Origin: Trigonopsis variabilis
Taxonomy: Eukaryota; Ascomycota; Trigonopsidomycetes; Trigonopsidales; Trigonopsidaceae
DNA: 64,000 nt
Direction: 5' to 3'
Assembly (NCBI GenBank): GCA_003707065.3
Contig: PPXM03000008.1
Location: 434,001-498,000, forward strand
The position numbers and the translations under genes were made by a program. This document shows, piece by piece, positions 21,634-33,069 of this stretch; position 1 is the stretch's first letter, and every line of letters starts with the position of its first letter. A model generated the notes under the pieces. That model saw only the letters and a list, made by a program, of their open reading frames with translations, was not told the DNA's origin and made no database searches.

Positions 21634-23649
21634 GACATGACCAACTAGGGACATGTCCAGTTCTCATGCACAGGTTTGCATCCTGGTAGGCAAACTGTCT
21701 ACGTCTTTCGTCGCCCTCGTTTTCTCATTCATCTTGTGAGCTGTTTATATTGTCAAAGTCTTGTGTGTTGTCAAAAGTGTTGTCTTTTATATTGTATATT
21801 GGTTAGGTATCGTTCGCGCGATTTGACTTTGTCCTGTAATCTTCCAAGATCCCATGCTGAGCGTGTTCTTATAGTGGATCTTTGTATCCAACTCTATCAT
21901 ACAAGACAAATTAGCTCACGGAGATTAGACCAACTAGTCTAGTCTGTCAAGAACGACTCTGTTCTTGACACTCTGCGCCTCAAATTCAGCTTGTGTGGGC
22001 AGTCTAGAAAACTATTCTCTATGCTTGTATGCCTTTTCAGTTCCAGGCTCCAGCATCCATCGATCAAGCAAGACAATTGCTTTTCGTTGCCAAGGACGGT
22101 CAACAGATCTGTCATCTCCTATCATTCACCCTCAATACAGGACACAACAAAGGGGTTCTCAACATATTAAAGTTCTTTTCAATCATAGCAAGGCTTGCCT
22201 TCCTTCTGGTATTTGTACTACGGCTCATTTGGGCAAGTTGGTCATGACTTTCCCAGACATGTCCTGGAACTAGACATACTAATGCTGGTGTGGCCTGGTT
22301 TTCAGAAAAGAGATGGACCAAGGGTGACTGTCGATAATGAAAACAGATCAAAGCGCGTTTAGCTTGGAATGTGTCAATACCAAATCATGAACTTGACGAT
22401 CAAATAGAGATCCGATTACCTTTCGCGGTATTTATTTGACAAGGATGTCTGCAATCTGCAAGCACCTCATCAAATGTAATGTTGCATTTGATAGGGTGGG
22501 AAACAGCAAAGTTTACCTTTAGAATAAGATTCCCAGAGCAAAAAGGGGTCATATTAGTACTCAATTGTCTCTTTTATGGTCTGCAGGTCAGAATACCTCG
22601 TTTTGGCAGCTGAATTTCAAGCCAAGTTTAGCGTAGATGCCTCTGTCGATAACTGGAAGCATCCACCATAGCTCTGTACAGTATAGGAAAAAGGTGCGAG
22701 AATACTGATGGTGACTCTCTCAGTTCAGCAGAGGCACTGAAGCCAGCTACAGCCCAGACAGCTACGACAGCTTACAGATTGCAGACTCGCATACACATAT
22801 TTAACTGAATTGGAGAGTTTCCTCAGCTATTGGAAAGTTCCCTTTAGGCGTGAGTCGAGGTCAGCAAATGAGGCTTGGTATGATCTCATATCACAGATCC
22901 TTCCAGATGCCTTTAGGAAAATAGTGAGGTCTTTCCAAAGCGGCGGGATAATGATTGACACATGGTCCAACTTGTGTCCATTCTGCGCCCGATTGGTCTT
23001 TTGAAAGAAGCAATCCCAGAAGGTTGCAGCATTATGACGTATTAATCTACCTCAACATTAGGTGAAGCCTCCATACAGCATAGCCTGCTATTTATATGGA
23101 ATCGCCTATCATAACATGAGGCTGCTTCTCTCATCAGCGTGAGAGAGTCTACGTTATAATTATCACAATATCTGCACAGCACAAGAAATGGCCTCCAAAG
23201 TCAGCCATTGAACCTTAATGGATTCGGACAATCAACCTGTCTCTCCATTAGCACCGTTCAGGTCTACGTATATATATTGTCAACCTCCACAACCAGCGTT
23301 ATATGTCACGACGACAGATTATCTCACAAACTACGGAAAAGTTGTCAGTGGAACTATTCCTTTCCCAAATTCATCGTAGGACTGGTGTTTTGTGAATCTT
23401 GTCAGAAACATCACTCAATCTTGCTTTCCATGACAATAGACGCAAAAACATAGATTCTAATCAGATTTACACTTTCGCTAATAACTATAATAGCATTTTT
23501 TCAACCTTGATTTTGCTGATGTCTATGGCCAGTTATTTGCGAACCGTCGCCTGAGATTAATTCCTTGTCAGTCGGACTTGCTAATCTCCTTGGAAAAGAA
23601 ATACACTGAAATGCAAAAAAAATTCAACTCATTCGAGTGGGAAAAGTGT
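21634..23649. other. Gene-poor AT-rich region
   Basis: About 2 kb with no gene I can support. Open frames are short, hydrophobic by composition and without recognisable motifs. No rRNA, snRNA or further tRNA pattern was seen by eye. Confidence 0.5.
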
Positions 23650-23657
23650 AAAAAAAA
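23650..23657 (-). terminator. RNA polymerase III terminator of tRNA-Pro
   Basis: On the minus strand, a run of eight T follows the tRNA 3' end after two or three bases, a standard Pol III stop. Confidence 0.85.
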
Positions 23658-23659
23658 CA

Positions 23660-23746
23660 GGGCCTAACTGGGAATCGAACCCAGGACCTCTTCTAATTTT
23701 GAGCAAAAGACCCAAAAGAAGAATTCTACCTCTGAACTATCAGGCC
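23660..23746 (-). tRNA. tRNA-Pro (TGG) with a 15-nt intron
   Basis: Folds as a tRNA on the minus strand: acceptor GGCCTGA pairs with TTAGGCC, D arm GTTCAGAGGTAGAAT, anticodon stem CTTCT/AGAAG with loop TTTGGG+T (anticodon TGG), T arm CTGGGTTCGATTCCCAG. The loop is interrupted after position 37 by about 15 nt (TCTTTTGCTCAAAAT), the canonical site for tRNA introns, and the same tRNA carries an intron in S. cerevisiae. A and B boxes are present. Confidence 0.93.
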
Positions 23747-23757
23747 AGGTTTCTTTC

Positions 23758-24224
23758 CGGTAACATATGTCAGATCGCCACCATAGCAGTCAACGCTTAT
23801 GTAATCTCCAGCCCAAGCTGTGGGTCGACGCCGTCTTGATGCAGCTCCAACGCAACTTCCTGGCTCAACTCCCGACGAGTTGATAACGCACAGAGTGGTC
23901 CAGCGCTGGCCGCATGCTCTAAGTAATGTCGCATCATCCCAAAGAAACATCAACCGACCCGCCTGGGGATGCTCCACGAAACGTAGAAGATAGACGAGGA
24001 GTGAGAGAGGGCTCGCTTACTTTGCATGAAGTACCCTCGACGCAGTTTTTCTTTCCAGAATAATTAAATAATATAACTCCAAGGGAGCTTTGCCCTTTAC
24101 GATCCTTTTTTTTGCCTAGACGACTCACTTAAAGGTATGTATATAACATTAAGAGAAGATTTGTGGCTACGATTACTAAGCAAACGCTACCTGTGTATGG
24201 TAAATCGGTGTAACTTTCATTAAC
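23758..24224. other. Spacer between the two tRNA genes
   Basis: About 470 bases between divergent tRNA genes; no protein gene or RNA recognised. Confidence 0.45.
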
Positions 24225-24298
24225 GGGCGCATGGTCTAGTTGGTTATGATTTTCGCTTAGCATGTGAAAGGTCCCCGGTTCAACTCCGGGTGCGTCCA
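24225..24298 (+). tRNA. tRNA-Ala (AGC)
   Basis: 74 nt, clean cloverleaf: acceptor GGGCGCA with TGCGTCC, D arm GTCTAGTTGGTTATGAT, anticodon loop TTAGCAT (AGC), T arm CCGGTTCAACTCCGG. The acceptor has the G3-U70 wobble pair, the identity mark of alanine tRNAs. Discriminator A; no intron. Followed directly by a T run. Confidence 0.95.
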
Positions 24299-24306
24299 TT
24301 TTTTTT
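24299..24306 (+). terminator. RNA polymerase III terminator of tRNA-Ala
   Basis: Eight T immediately after the discriminator base. Confidence 0.85.
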
Positions 24307-26166
24307 GCAGTCCAAATCTATCTAGTTTTGTTAGTTTAAAGAGCGTTTAAGTGAGGCACTATGTCCCACTCTTTCAGCTAAGCTCTCACATTTTATGTAG
24401 ACAAACTGACGCACCAAACTGTAAGCCATTCTGATCTGCTTGTCTTCGTCTCGTCTTCGCTGCTCGTCAAGAATAGCCTCACGACATGGTAGCAGTGCAT
24501 GTATTCTTTGGCCAGGACATACCCGGCCATCGTGTACATGCACTGCCACCATATCGTGGGGTGCAGAGATAAACAAGCAGACGACAGACGAGTTAGCACA
24601 CGAAGCTAGTCAAGACGCGGGTGGCAGGTATTCGGCGAGACGACAAGTCTATCTGTAGCCGTGTACCTGAGCTCCCAGAGTCCTGACTGGCTCGTCAGCT
24701 CTCTTATAGATGATGAGAGCTGCAGAAAGAAAAGAACAAACGTCAAGTTCAGACGCCAGTCAGAGAGACCAGATCGGTTGATCTGGTTTCTAGATCACCG
24801 AGTGGTCTGAAATACAATAAACAAAGGTTTCAGCCTCGCGTGTAGGCTGTCTCGCTGTCAACTGGGGCGCACGGGGACTTTGTTTGGGGTGGTGGGCTGT
24901 AACAAAGAAAACAGCCCGATCTGTCTTTGTGAGAAAGTTTAAAGAAGGTTGTCTTGACGGTCAAAGACATTTACCTTTGTTTTTGGTGGTGAAACCAACC
25001 GACCACAGCAGTACTCGTGCAGCGTTATCAAAGAGCACAAGGACTCGGTCCAGAGATCCAAGGCTGAGAGTAGCACCGGAGGGAGGATGATCCAGCAGAC
25101 GAGTGGAACCGCAGACCCCAGATCCTGGTGAGAGCAAGGGCACTCAAGAGCAAGGAGGATGGATAGATCAGTCGCCACCAGATCAAAAAGCTGAAATTTT
25201 TCCGACTAATCCTCGGAAGATGAGCCGCTTGGGACCAATGACGTCACGAGTCATTGTTCTCTCCGTCGGGCGCCCGAGCCAACGGTATGAGACGACTGTG
25301 GAACAACGTCCATGGTCTCCAAAGCGGCGTCTAGTGCGGCGACGGCAATCTGACAGGTCCAAGAACATGGGTCAAGGAGCATTTCGTCGGTTGGATATAC
25401 ATTTACTTCTGTCGGCCTCGTCTTTGTTCTGTTACATGGGGTGTGTTGTAATCTAGACCATCCGCGTCATCTTGTGGAGACGTCGGCGGTTGCCAGGACT
25501 GAGTCATCGTGAACGAGTGGAGCCGTGCGTTCACACTTGATCGAGTGGCGTTAGGATTGGGCAGCTTGGAAGAAAGATTTGTTTGGCAGGACTCGGTGCG
25601 AGTAGTAAGAACATCCTAGAGTGCAGTAAGTCTTGGCAGCTGGACCATGTCACGATTGTATGCCATCTTGGTCTTGTGGATAAACCTAAAGACAGCGTGT
25701 GCTCGGTGCCACTAGACTCGAGCTTCCAGGTCGCTACCTGTTGCTGACGTGAACATGCCATTCTAGTCTGTGTTCTGATTGGAACTGTATATCAATACCT
25801 AGACCGCTACCATTGATCTGCCTCTACTTGTTCTCCTCTCTATTTGTAATGACAAACTTGTCTTGATCATGACACTTTTCTATAGACGTTGAATTCAATT
25901 CCAGGGCGGTAATACTCTCTTGCTCACAACCATGGTTCAAAGTTCGTCGCCCTCTGTATCCATTATGAATATGACGTTCCACACCAATAACATGGCAACT
26001 CGCTCCGTGCCGTCCTCTCTGCTCCCCACGGGGCACGATACCCCGGCAACCAAGTGCTACAGCTACAGCTACTCGTAGCGCTCACCACCTTCGACCCTGA
26101 TCTCCTCGAGCCATCACAAGTGCCGCTAATTCCTGTTCTCTCTCTCCGCTGCTCCTACTTCACCAG
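24307..26166. other. Intergenic region before MCT1, where base composition changes
   Basis: About 1.9 kb with no supported gene. Towards the right end, composition shifts from AT-rich to the GC-rich style of the rest of the window. A CCTCGCCGC/CTCCACC-rich stretch precedes the MCT1 ATG. Confidence 0.5.
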
Positions 26167-27231
26167 ATGCGACGCTTCTCCTCCTTAGCTCCTCGCCGCT
26201 TCTCCACCTTAGCTCCTCGCCGCCACGCTGCGCTCCTCTTTCCTGGCCAAGGCAACCAGCGGCCGGGGATGGCTGCGCCGTTTATCGCTGCCTTCCCCGC
26301 GACCGCCAACGAGTTCCTGCGCGAAGTCGACGAGGCGCTCGAGCCGTTTTGCCTGTCGCGGATCCTGAAGGATGCGTCGGTGCCCGCGCACGAGCTCGTC
26401 CAGACGTCGGTTGCCCAGCCCGCCATCCTGGCCACGTCCTCGCTGATCCTGCGCATCCTTCGCCGCGACCTGGGCCTGAATCCTAACGCCTTTGCGTACA
26501 TGGCGGGGCACTCGCTGGGCGAGTTCACTGCGCTGGCGGCGGCAGGCGCGCTGTCGTTTGCCGACGCGCTGTGGCTGGTGCGCCAGCGAGGCCTGTACAT
26601 GAAGCACGCAGCGGCCCAGCACCCCGAGCCAACGGCCATGTACGCGGTTGTGGCGCCCACTGAAAAGATGGGCTCGGTGATCTGCGCGCTGACCGAGTAC
26701 ATCACCGAGATGGGCCCCGACGCTGCGCTCAACATCGCCAACTACAACTCGCCGACGCAGATCGTGCTGTCGGGCACAGAGTCGGCGCTGACGCGGGCGC
26801 TGGACTACATTCGCGAGTTCAAGGGCTGCGACCCTCGCGCGATCCGGCTCAACGTCTCGGCGGCCTTCCACAGCCCCATCATGCAGCCGGTGCGACACCA
26901 AATGGCGGCGCTGCTCCGTGGCGAGGCGCCAGAGTCCCGCGGGCGCCAAATCGCCATCGCGCTTCCCCCTGTCCCGGTCGTCTCCAACATCACCGCCAAA
27001 CCGTTCACCTCGGCCGACGAAATCAAGAGCGCGCTGGCCGAGTCGTCGGTCGAGAGCGTGCGGTGGCACGACTCTGTGCGCTTCCTCCAGGACCACGGCG
27101 TGTCTGTCTACGGCACGATGGGGCCTGGGATCGTCATGCAGAACCTGATCAAAGGCCAGGTGGGCTCGAACCGCATCCTTGCTGCCAGCGACGTGTCGAA
27201 ACTGGAAGCGTTTGCGCGGGCTTTCGACTAG
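26167..27231 (+). CDS. MCT1: Mitochondrial malonyl-CoA:ACP transacylase
   Basis: Loads malonyl groups on the mitochondrial acyl carrier protein for type II fatty acid and lipoate synthesis. Protein of 354 aa. The N-terminus is an Arg/Ser/Ala presequence with an internal duplication (RRFSSLAP, RRFSTLAP). The family start LLFPGQGNQRPGM follows. The catalytic Ser is in GHSLGEFTALAAAGAL near residue 116, the catalytic His in AFHSPIM near 234, and Arg in LVRQRG binds the malonyl carboxylate. No intron. The coding end is followed by a degraded tandem copy of itself (27231-27270). Confident. Confidence 0.95.
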   Translation: MRRFSSLAPRRFSTLAPRRHAALLFPGQGNQRPGMAAPFIAAFPATANEFLREVDEALEPFCLSRILKDASVPAHELVQTSVAQPAILATSSLILRILRRDLGLNPNAFAYMAGHSLGEFTALAAAGALSFADALWLVRQRGLYMKHAAAQHPEPTAMYAVVAPTEKMGSVICALTEYITEMGPDAALNIANYNSPTQIVLSGTESALTRALDYIREFKGCDPRAIRLNVSAAFHSPIMQPVRHQMAALLRGEAPESRGRQIAIALPPVPVVSNITAKPFTSADEIKSALAESSVESVRWHDSVRFLQDHGVSVYGTMGPGIVMQNLIKGQVGSNRILAASDVSKLEAFARAFD

Positions 27232-27270
27232 CGACGTTTCGAATTGGAAGCCTTTGCGGGCTTCGGACTA
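27188..27270 (+). repeat. Imperfect tandem duplication of the MCT1 3' end
   Basis: The last 43 bases of MCT1 (27188-27230) are followed at once by a diverged 40-base copy (27231-27270): GCGACGTGTCGAAACTGGAA versus GCGACGTTTCGAATTGGAAG, both ending in a GACTAG-type stop. The second copy lies after the true stop. Confidence 0.85.
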
Positions 27271-27366
27271 GCACTTGTATATATCTAGAGTAGAAATGCC
27301 AAGAGCCAGAGACAGGAGGAGTAGAGGAGCTTAAGAACAGAAGAGCTCGAGAAAAGAAGAGCTAAA

Positions 27367-27730
27367 GAGCCAGAAATGCCCAAGAACAGAAATGCCCAAG
27401 AGCCAGAAATGCCCAAGAGCCAGAAATGCCCAAGAACCAGAAGAACCCAAGAGCCAGAAATGCTCAAGAGCCAGAGGAGCTAAAGAGCCAGAAATGGTCA
27501 AGAGCCAGAAATGCTCAAGAGCCAGAGGAGCTAAAGAGCCAGAAGAGCCCAAGAGCCAGAAATGCCCAAGAGCCAGAAGAACCCAAGAGCCAGAAGAACC
27601 CAAGAGCCAGAAATGCCCAAGAGCCAGAAGAACCCAAGAGCCAGAAGAACCCAAGAGCCAGAAGAGCCCAAGAGCCAGAAAAACCCAAGAACCAGAAATG
27701 TTCAAGAGCCAGAAATGCCCAAGAACCCAA
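27367..27730 (+). repeat. 17-bp minisatellite, about 21 copies, between MCT1 and PFK26
   Basis: Unit GAGCCAGAAATGCCCAA with variants ending GAACCCAA, GAGCTAAA, ATGCTCAA and ATGGTCAA. Degenerate copies extend left to about 27295. Because 17 is not a multiple of three and the unit has few stop codons, long open frames appear on both strands (e.g. repeated EPEEPKSQK on plus and GSSGSWAFLAL on minus). I treat those as artefacts. Lies between two convergent genes. Confidence 0.95.
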
Positions 27731-27887
27731 GGACCAATATCTTATCATCCTCTCAGGCTATTGTGCCATCTATAATGAAGCGTTTCATTTCTTTCTTTTA
27801 CTATTGGCAAACCATTTATTGCTACACCTCTCAATCCAAACTCGTACTATTATTACAACCCTCTATCACCGTCATGCCAACAATCGT

Positions 27888-27945
27888 GTCTCGTCACGTC
27901 CCTCTCGTCTCGTCACGTCCCTCTCGTCTCGTCACGTCCCCTCTC
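27888..27945 (+). repeat. CTCGTCTCGTCACGTCC short tandem repeat at the PFK26/FBP26 3' end
   Basis: About three copies of a 17-base unit (CTCGTCTCGTCACGTCC and variants) straddling the stop codon of the kinase/phosphatase gene. The unit is unrelated in sequence to the 17-bp minisatellite beside it. Confidence 0.8.
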
Positions 27946-30201
27946 GTCCCCTCGTCAACTCCTTCATCGTCAGCCCCTGCATGTCGCCCACACTGAGCGA
28001 CTTGAGCTGCTCCGTCAGCGGCCGCGACTCGGCGTCGAGCTGTCCTGGCACCGAACCAACATGGCTGTCATCGACCTGCCCATCCGCCTGCTGCTTTGCC
28101 GCCTGCTCCCGCGTCTTTTCAAACGCCTTGCGGGCCAGGTTGGGCGGGCCAGCGTGCGCCCTGGCGGGGCCTGCAGACAGCGCCCGCTCGGTCGCAATCG
28201 ACGCAGCAGCCGCCCGCAGCATGCTCGTGGGGATGCCCTGGCCGTCCGTGCACTCCTCGACCTTGAAGAACCAGTCCTTGTCTTCGTTGTACTCGTAGAT
28301 GGCCCAGTCGACCCCGTACGGCTTGGGCTCGAGCACGTAGAGCGTGTTGAGGGGGATGTCGAGCTCGCCAATGGCGCTGCGGCCGAGGTTCATAAAGTAG
28401 GCCAGCAGCACCCGGGCCACGACGCGGTGGCCAATGATGAGCACGTGGTCGGTCATTCGTTCCATCTCCACAATCAGCGGCCGCAGCCGGTTGATGACGT
28501 CCAGGTACGACTCGCCGCCCAGGCCCGGGTACCGGAACCGGATCTTGTCCCGCAGCCGGTCCTCGTACTCCTTGGGGAAGCGCTCCTGGATCTCGTCGTA
28601 CGTCAGCCCGTCGCACACGCCCGCGCCCAGCTCGTTCAGCATGCGCATCTCCTTGATGTCGTACGCGTTCTCGTCAAACGCCTCGCCGGTCTCGATCGAC
28701 CGCGCCAGCGAGCTCGTCCAGATCGAGTAGTGCAGCTCGGGCGGCGGCCGTCGCGGCGTCGTCGCTGGCGTCGCCGACCCTGAGCGCGAGTGGGTCTGCC
28801 TGGGCTGGGGATACACGGTCGCCGTCTGGCTAAACTGTTCCAGCTGGCGCATGCGGAACTGGACCCGCAGGAAGTCGATGAACCGTGCCAGCGTAGCCGC
28901 ATAGTGTCTGCCTGCGGCGGTGAGATGCGAGTCGCCGCCAATGCGCCCCAGCACGTTATCGGTCGACTCGCCGTGGCGCGTGATGCAGATCTGGCGCTCG
29001 ACCAGGTTGAAGTTGAGCAGAAAGAACACCGCCTGGCCGGCTAGGAAGCCCTTGATGTTGTAGGCGACCACCTTGCGGCCGACGTCGATCATCTTGACGT
29101 ACTGGAAGTTGGGGATCTTCTCCTCGTCGTCGCCGATGGTCTGGTACACCTTCTCGTAGTTGGCCAGCCGCTGGCGAAAGTCGCGCAGCGACTCGTCCGG
29201 GTCCTTGTCGCGGTAGTCGGGGCCCTGGAGCTTGAGCCGGATGTTCTGCTCGAGCAGCTCGCGGTCCCACGAGATCGACTCGAGAAAGAGGACCTTGAGC
29301 TCGCCGCCGGAGCGCTCCATGATCCGGTTGTACACCGCCCGCCGCCGCTTGACGGTGGTGTTTGTGGCGTCGAGGATCCCCACGGCGCCGCCCTCGAGCA
29401 GCACGTAGTCGAGCAGCTTCTCGAGCGTCTGCATGGCCCACAGCTCGCGGATCCGCGACGCGGACGCGTTCTGGGGATCGAAGAAGTTGGCGCGCTGCTC
29501 GGCCAGATCCAGACTCGACCCCGGCGGCGAGTGCTGGGGCGAGTCGGGCAGGGGGTGCTGCGCAGGCCCGGCGCTGGGGGTCGCCTGGCGCCGGGTGTTG
29601 CCCACGTTGAAGATGCGGGTCTCGTGCTGGAGCCAGTTGAGATAGCGCGCCAGCTTCTTGGTGACGTACGACTTGCCGCGCGCCGGCAGGCCCACCATGA
29701 CAATCACCAGCTTGGAGCCAACGTCGATGTCGGCGATGCGGCCGTCTGCGGTCAGTGTGTTCTCGATCCCATCTGGCTCTGGCACCTACCTGGCGACACC
29801 TTGCTCTTGGTCAGCCCTGGAACGTCCAGCGTGGTGGCTCGCCGCGAGGACGAGTCGTACCCAGACGGGACCTCCTCGCCCTCCTCGGCAATGCCCGTCA
29901 TCACCGAGCTGATATCGGGAATCCGGTCGCCGACGCTCGTCTCGCGCAGCCGCGGCGACGACGCTATCGACGCCAGCGGTGTATCTGAGGGCGGGCGCCA
30001 CGAGCCCTGGCGGCTCTGGCGGCGAGGGCGAACCGACTCGGTGGCCGGAATCGACGACTCGTCCAGCAAGGGCAAAGGCGACATGCCCTCTTCAAACCGC
30101 GCTCGCTGCCGTCCTATTCCCTCTGGTCTTTTCTTTTCTTTGTCGTCGCTTCCGTTCGCATGGCTGAACGGGCTTATCGACCCTGACTGACATCCACTCA
30201 T
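27932..30201 (-). CDS. FBP26: 6-phosphofructo-2-kinase / fructose-2,6-bisphosphatase
   Basis: Sets the level of fructose-2,6-bisphosphate, the switch between glycolysis and gluconeogenesis. Two exons, 30201-29790 and 29745-27932; 741 aa. The 44-nt intron (29746-29789, GTAGGT...CTGACCGCAG, phase 1) follows a 137-residue Ser/Arg-rich regulatory tail. Kinase domain: Walker A MVGLPARGKS near 155-163 and FNVGNTRRQ. Phosphatase domain: ITRHGESTDN with catalytic His at about 395, the LNELGAGVCDGLTYDEI acid segment and GHRVVAR. The intact RHGES suggests the phosphatase is active, as in yeast Fbp26, rather than kinase-only; this is inference. C-terminal tail of about 100 residues, Ala/Gln-rich. Confidence 0.92.
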
Positions 30202-30929
30202 GTGGAGGCGGAAAAACTGGTTGGGTACAAGTGAGGGGCACGGAAGGGGACACAACCCGGAGAATTCAACCTGGCTCTGGCTCAGCTGTGCCAATGCCCC
30301 TGACTATTTCTGCTCGTGGTTCTTTGCGTCTGGCTCTGGCAATGGGTCTGCCTGGAGTCTTTTGGTTTGCTAGCGAGCGTTGGTCTGACTCAGAGCGATG
30401 AGGAGCAAGGTCAAAAATGGCGGTCGAAACGTGCTCAGATCGGGGCACAACAGAAGTGCAGGAAGAGGAGGAAGACGGGGAAGAGGAGGAAGAGGAAGAG
30501 GAAGACGATGGGAAGAATGATGAATGGTTCTTGTGGAAGGTGGTTCTTGTTGTGACTTGACTAGAGACGGGCGTACTAGGGCAGCTAGGACCGGCTAGAC
30601 CAGGCCAGGACCAGACGGCTCTTGCCGACGGCACTGGGTGGACAAAGCTTCGAGTTGGCTCTGTGACCAAACAAGCATGAGTGGCTCTGACTGGACCACT
30701 GGACAGCTCGAGTGGCTCTACGGCAAGCGGCTAGCGCCATGAGACCGGCTAGCACCACGAGACCGGCTACACGACCACGATGCTACACGACGATGCTACG
30801 CTGCAGCAACAACCATGCGATAGCCAATATACAGTCCTAGCCAAATGCAGCAAACAATTGTAGTCTCACCAGCATTGCGTCACCCTCACTTATCCCAGCA
30901 TTGTAGTTATTCCTCCTCCCCTAGTCCTC
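30202..30929. other. Spacer upstream of FBP26
   Basis: About 730 bases with purine-rich GAGGAAGA runs (30460-30510) and copies of GAGACCGGCTA (30740-30770). No gene recognised. Holds the FBP26 promoter and the 3' end of VID28. Confidence 0.5.
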
Positions 30930-33069
30930 CTAGTCCTCCTCGCTCAGCAACGACTCGAGCTGGAACATGGCGTTCTTGGCCCGCTCCCGCACGTCCATGA
31001 CCTCGTCCTTGCTCGCCTTTTCGAGCGCCTGGCGGAAGCCCAGCTGGCTCAGCACCAGCGCCCGCTGCTGGCACACCGCGCGGTACGGGTCGCTGTTTTG
31101 GTGCTCGACCCACGTCAGGTTGATGATGGCCCAGATGCACGCGACGCGGATCTCCGAGTTGGCGTGGTCAAACAGCCGCAGCAGGTGGAGCAGCATGTCC
31201 TCGCGCGTCATCAGGTAGCTCCGGTACATCTCGGACGACGCCAGCACCTGCACGAGGATGTACACCGCCGACACAATCAGCTGCGAGCTCATGTCGACCT
31301 TGCCGCCGGCCGCCTCGCGCGGACTGAGGTGCTGGCTCACAATCGCAAACAGCTCGGCCGCGCCGTTGCCGCCAAACAGGTGGTACACCGCGCCGTCGTG
31401 CCGGCACACCAGGTTGCGGATCACGTCGAGCGCCTGTTCCTGGATCTCGAGCTCGGCGTCGTTGCACCGCGCAAACAGCACCGCGCACGACACCTTGGCC
31501 ATGACCATCTCCTTGACGCCCGGGTCGGTCGAGTACAGGACGTGCTTGAGCGCCCAGACCGAGTTCAGGCGCAGCGGCGCGTACGGGCTCTCGATGCCCT
31601 CGCAGATCAGCCCCAGCACGCCCCGGTCCAGCAGCGGCTGGCGCAGCGGCGAAAAGTCTGGCACAAAGTTGCACACCGCCGCCATCGCCGCCGTCTTGAG
31701 ATCCAGCGCCAGCAGCCCGCTGTCGTGGCTCTTGTCTGGCGCCGCCTCCTCGCTCAGGTCGAGCAGGTTGCTGATGCCCTCGACGATCTCGGCCTCGTCG
31801 AGACTCGTCCGCAGCAGCGCCAGGCTCCGCGACAGCGCCCGCAGCACGTTGCACGCCGCGATCTGCACCCGCGTCGTGCCCTCGTCGCGCGCCCGGCAGT
31901 CGGCCAGCACCTGCGTCACAATGTCCAGCGCCTGCGCCTCGACGATGGCCTTGCGGTACTCGTCCGCGTGCAGCCCGATCGCCGCCAGCGCGTTCAGGCC
32001 CCCGGCGACGACGGCCTCCTTCTCGAGGCCCGTCACCTTGACCTCGTCGATCAGGTGCACCAGCTTCTTGACCACGCCCATCTCGACCGCCTGCGCGCAC
32101 AGCGCAGCCTCCTCGTCTTCAAACAGCTCGGCCGCGACCTCGGCCGCCCGGCTGTCGGGATCGGGCTCGTCGAGCGTGCGCATCAGCGCCGCCAGCAGAG
32201 GCGTCGCGATGGCCTCGCGCTGGGGCGTCTTGGGTGGGGCAAACGTGTGCAGGCGCGCCAGCAGCGCGCACGCCGCCAGGTGCAGGTGGGGGTGCGTGTA
32301 GCTCAGCAAGGAGAGCATCTGCTGGAGAAAGGACCTTGTTCCAGGGCTGGCGGGCTGGTTCAGCAGCGCCAGCGCCGACTGGCGGTCGATCGAGGTGGCC
32401 AGGGCAAACAGCGCGTCGGCGGTGAGCCCGCTCTGGAGGCGGGACATGGGCGCTGTGTATATGCAGGCGGCCACGTGGCTGACGAGGGTGGGATTGATGG
32501 CCTCGAGGGCGTGGTCGGCCATGTGGCAGCGGTGGAGGAGCGAGATGATGGAGAAGAGCTTGCTGAGGCACTTTGGCGCCGCCGTCACCGACGGATCGTC
32601 GACGCCAGCCTTGAGCAGCTTGACGATCTCGGGGTGCTCGGTGATGAAGTACCGCGACGGCCCCGCAGCCACCACCGAGTATATACATCGATACAGGCTA
32701 TAGCGCAGCTGGTCGTCGAGCCCGGGCGCCGAGGCAATGAAGATCAGGCGGCTGAGCCGGTCGTTGGACAGAACGCGGTTGATGGCCAGCTTGCTCGACG
32801 GCGAAGACACTGCGGTTAGCGCCAGGCGCAGACGGCTTACCATTCAGAATGCTGGCGAGGGCGATGGCTGCCTGGGCGCGCGCATCGTAGCACGTATCAG
32901 TCTCGACCGTTTTGAGCAGCACGTCGGCGATGCCGTCCTCGACAAACGCTGTCTTGTGGTCGTCGTGGCCGATGAGGAAGGTCTTGAGGGCGCGCAGGGA
33001 CGAGACGCGCACGTCGGGGTCGGGGTCTGAGATTCCATCGATGTACCGGTGGCGCCCGACAGTAGGCAT
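30930..33069 (-). CDS. VID28: Armadillo-repeat subunit of the GID ubiquitin ligase (Vid28/Gid5, ARMC8 family)
   Basis: Scaffold of the GID/CTLH E3 that degrades gluconeogenic enzymes after glucose addition; Gid5 links the substrate receptor Gid4 to the core (family knowledge). Exons 33069-32841 and 32809-30930, 702 aa. The 31-nt intron (32810-32840, GTAAGC...CTAACCGCAG, phase 1) joins AIALASILN to VSSPSSKLAIN. The product is a run of armadillo repeats, beginning RYIDGISDPDPDVRVSSLRALK. The C-terminus has the ARMC8 hallmark VACIWAIINLTWVEH and RAKNAMFQLESLL. Head-to-tail with FBP26, whose pathway its ligase regulates, but no functional link is shown. Confident on family. Confidence 0.9.

Noticed and set aside
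24707-24815. C/D snoRNA-like pattern (ATGATGA ... CTGA)
   Set aside because: Boxes C and D can be found but no terminal stem or clear C'/D' pair; such boxes occur often by chance.
27331-27775. Several overlapping frames in the 17-bp minisatellite
   Set aside because: All are simple-repeat translations in different frames of both strands; no start context or homology.
31098-32819. 573-residue open frame antisense to VID28
   Set aside because: Same GC3 shadow effect; composition His/Arg/Gln/Val-rich, no motif, and starts without a suitable ATG.
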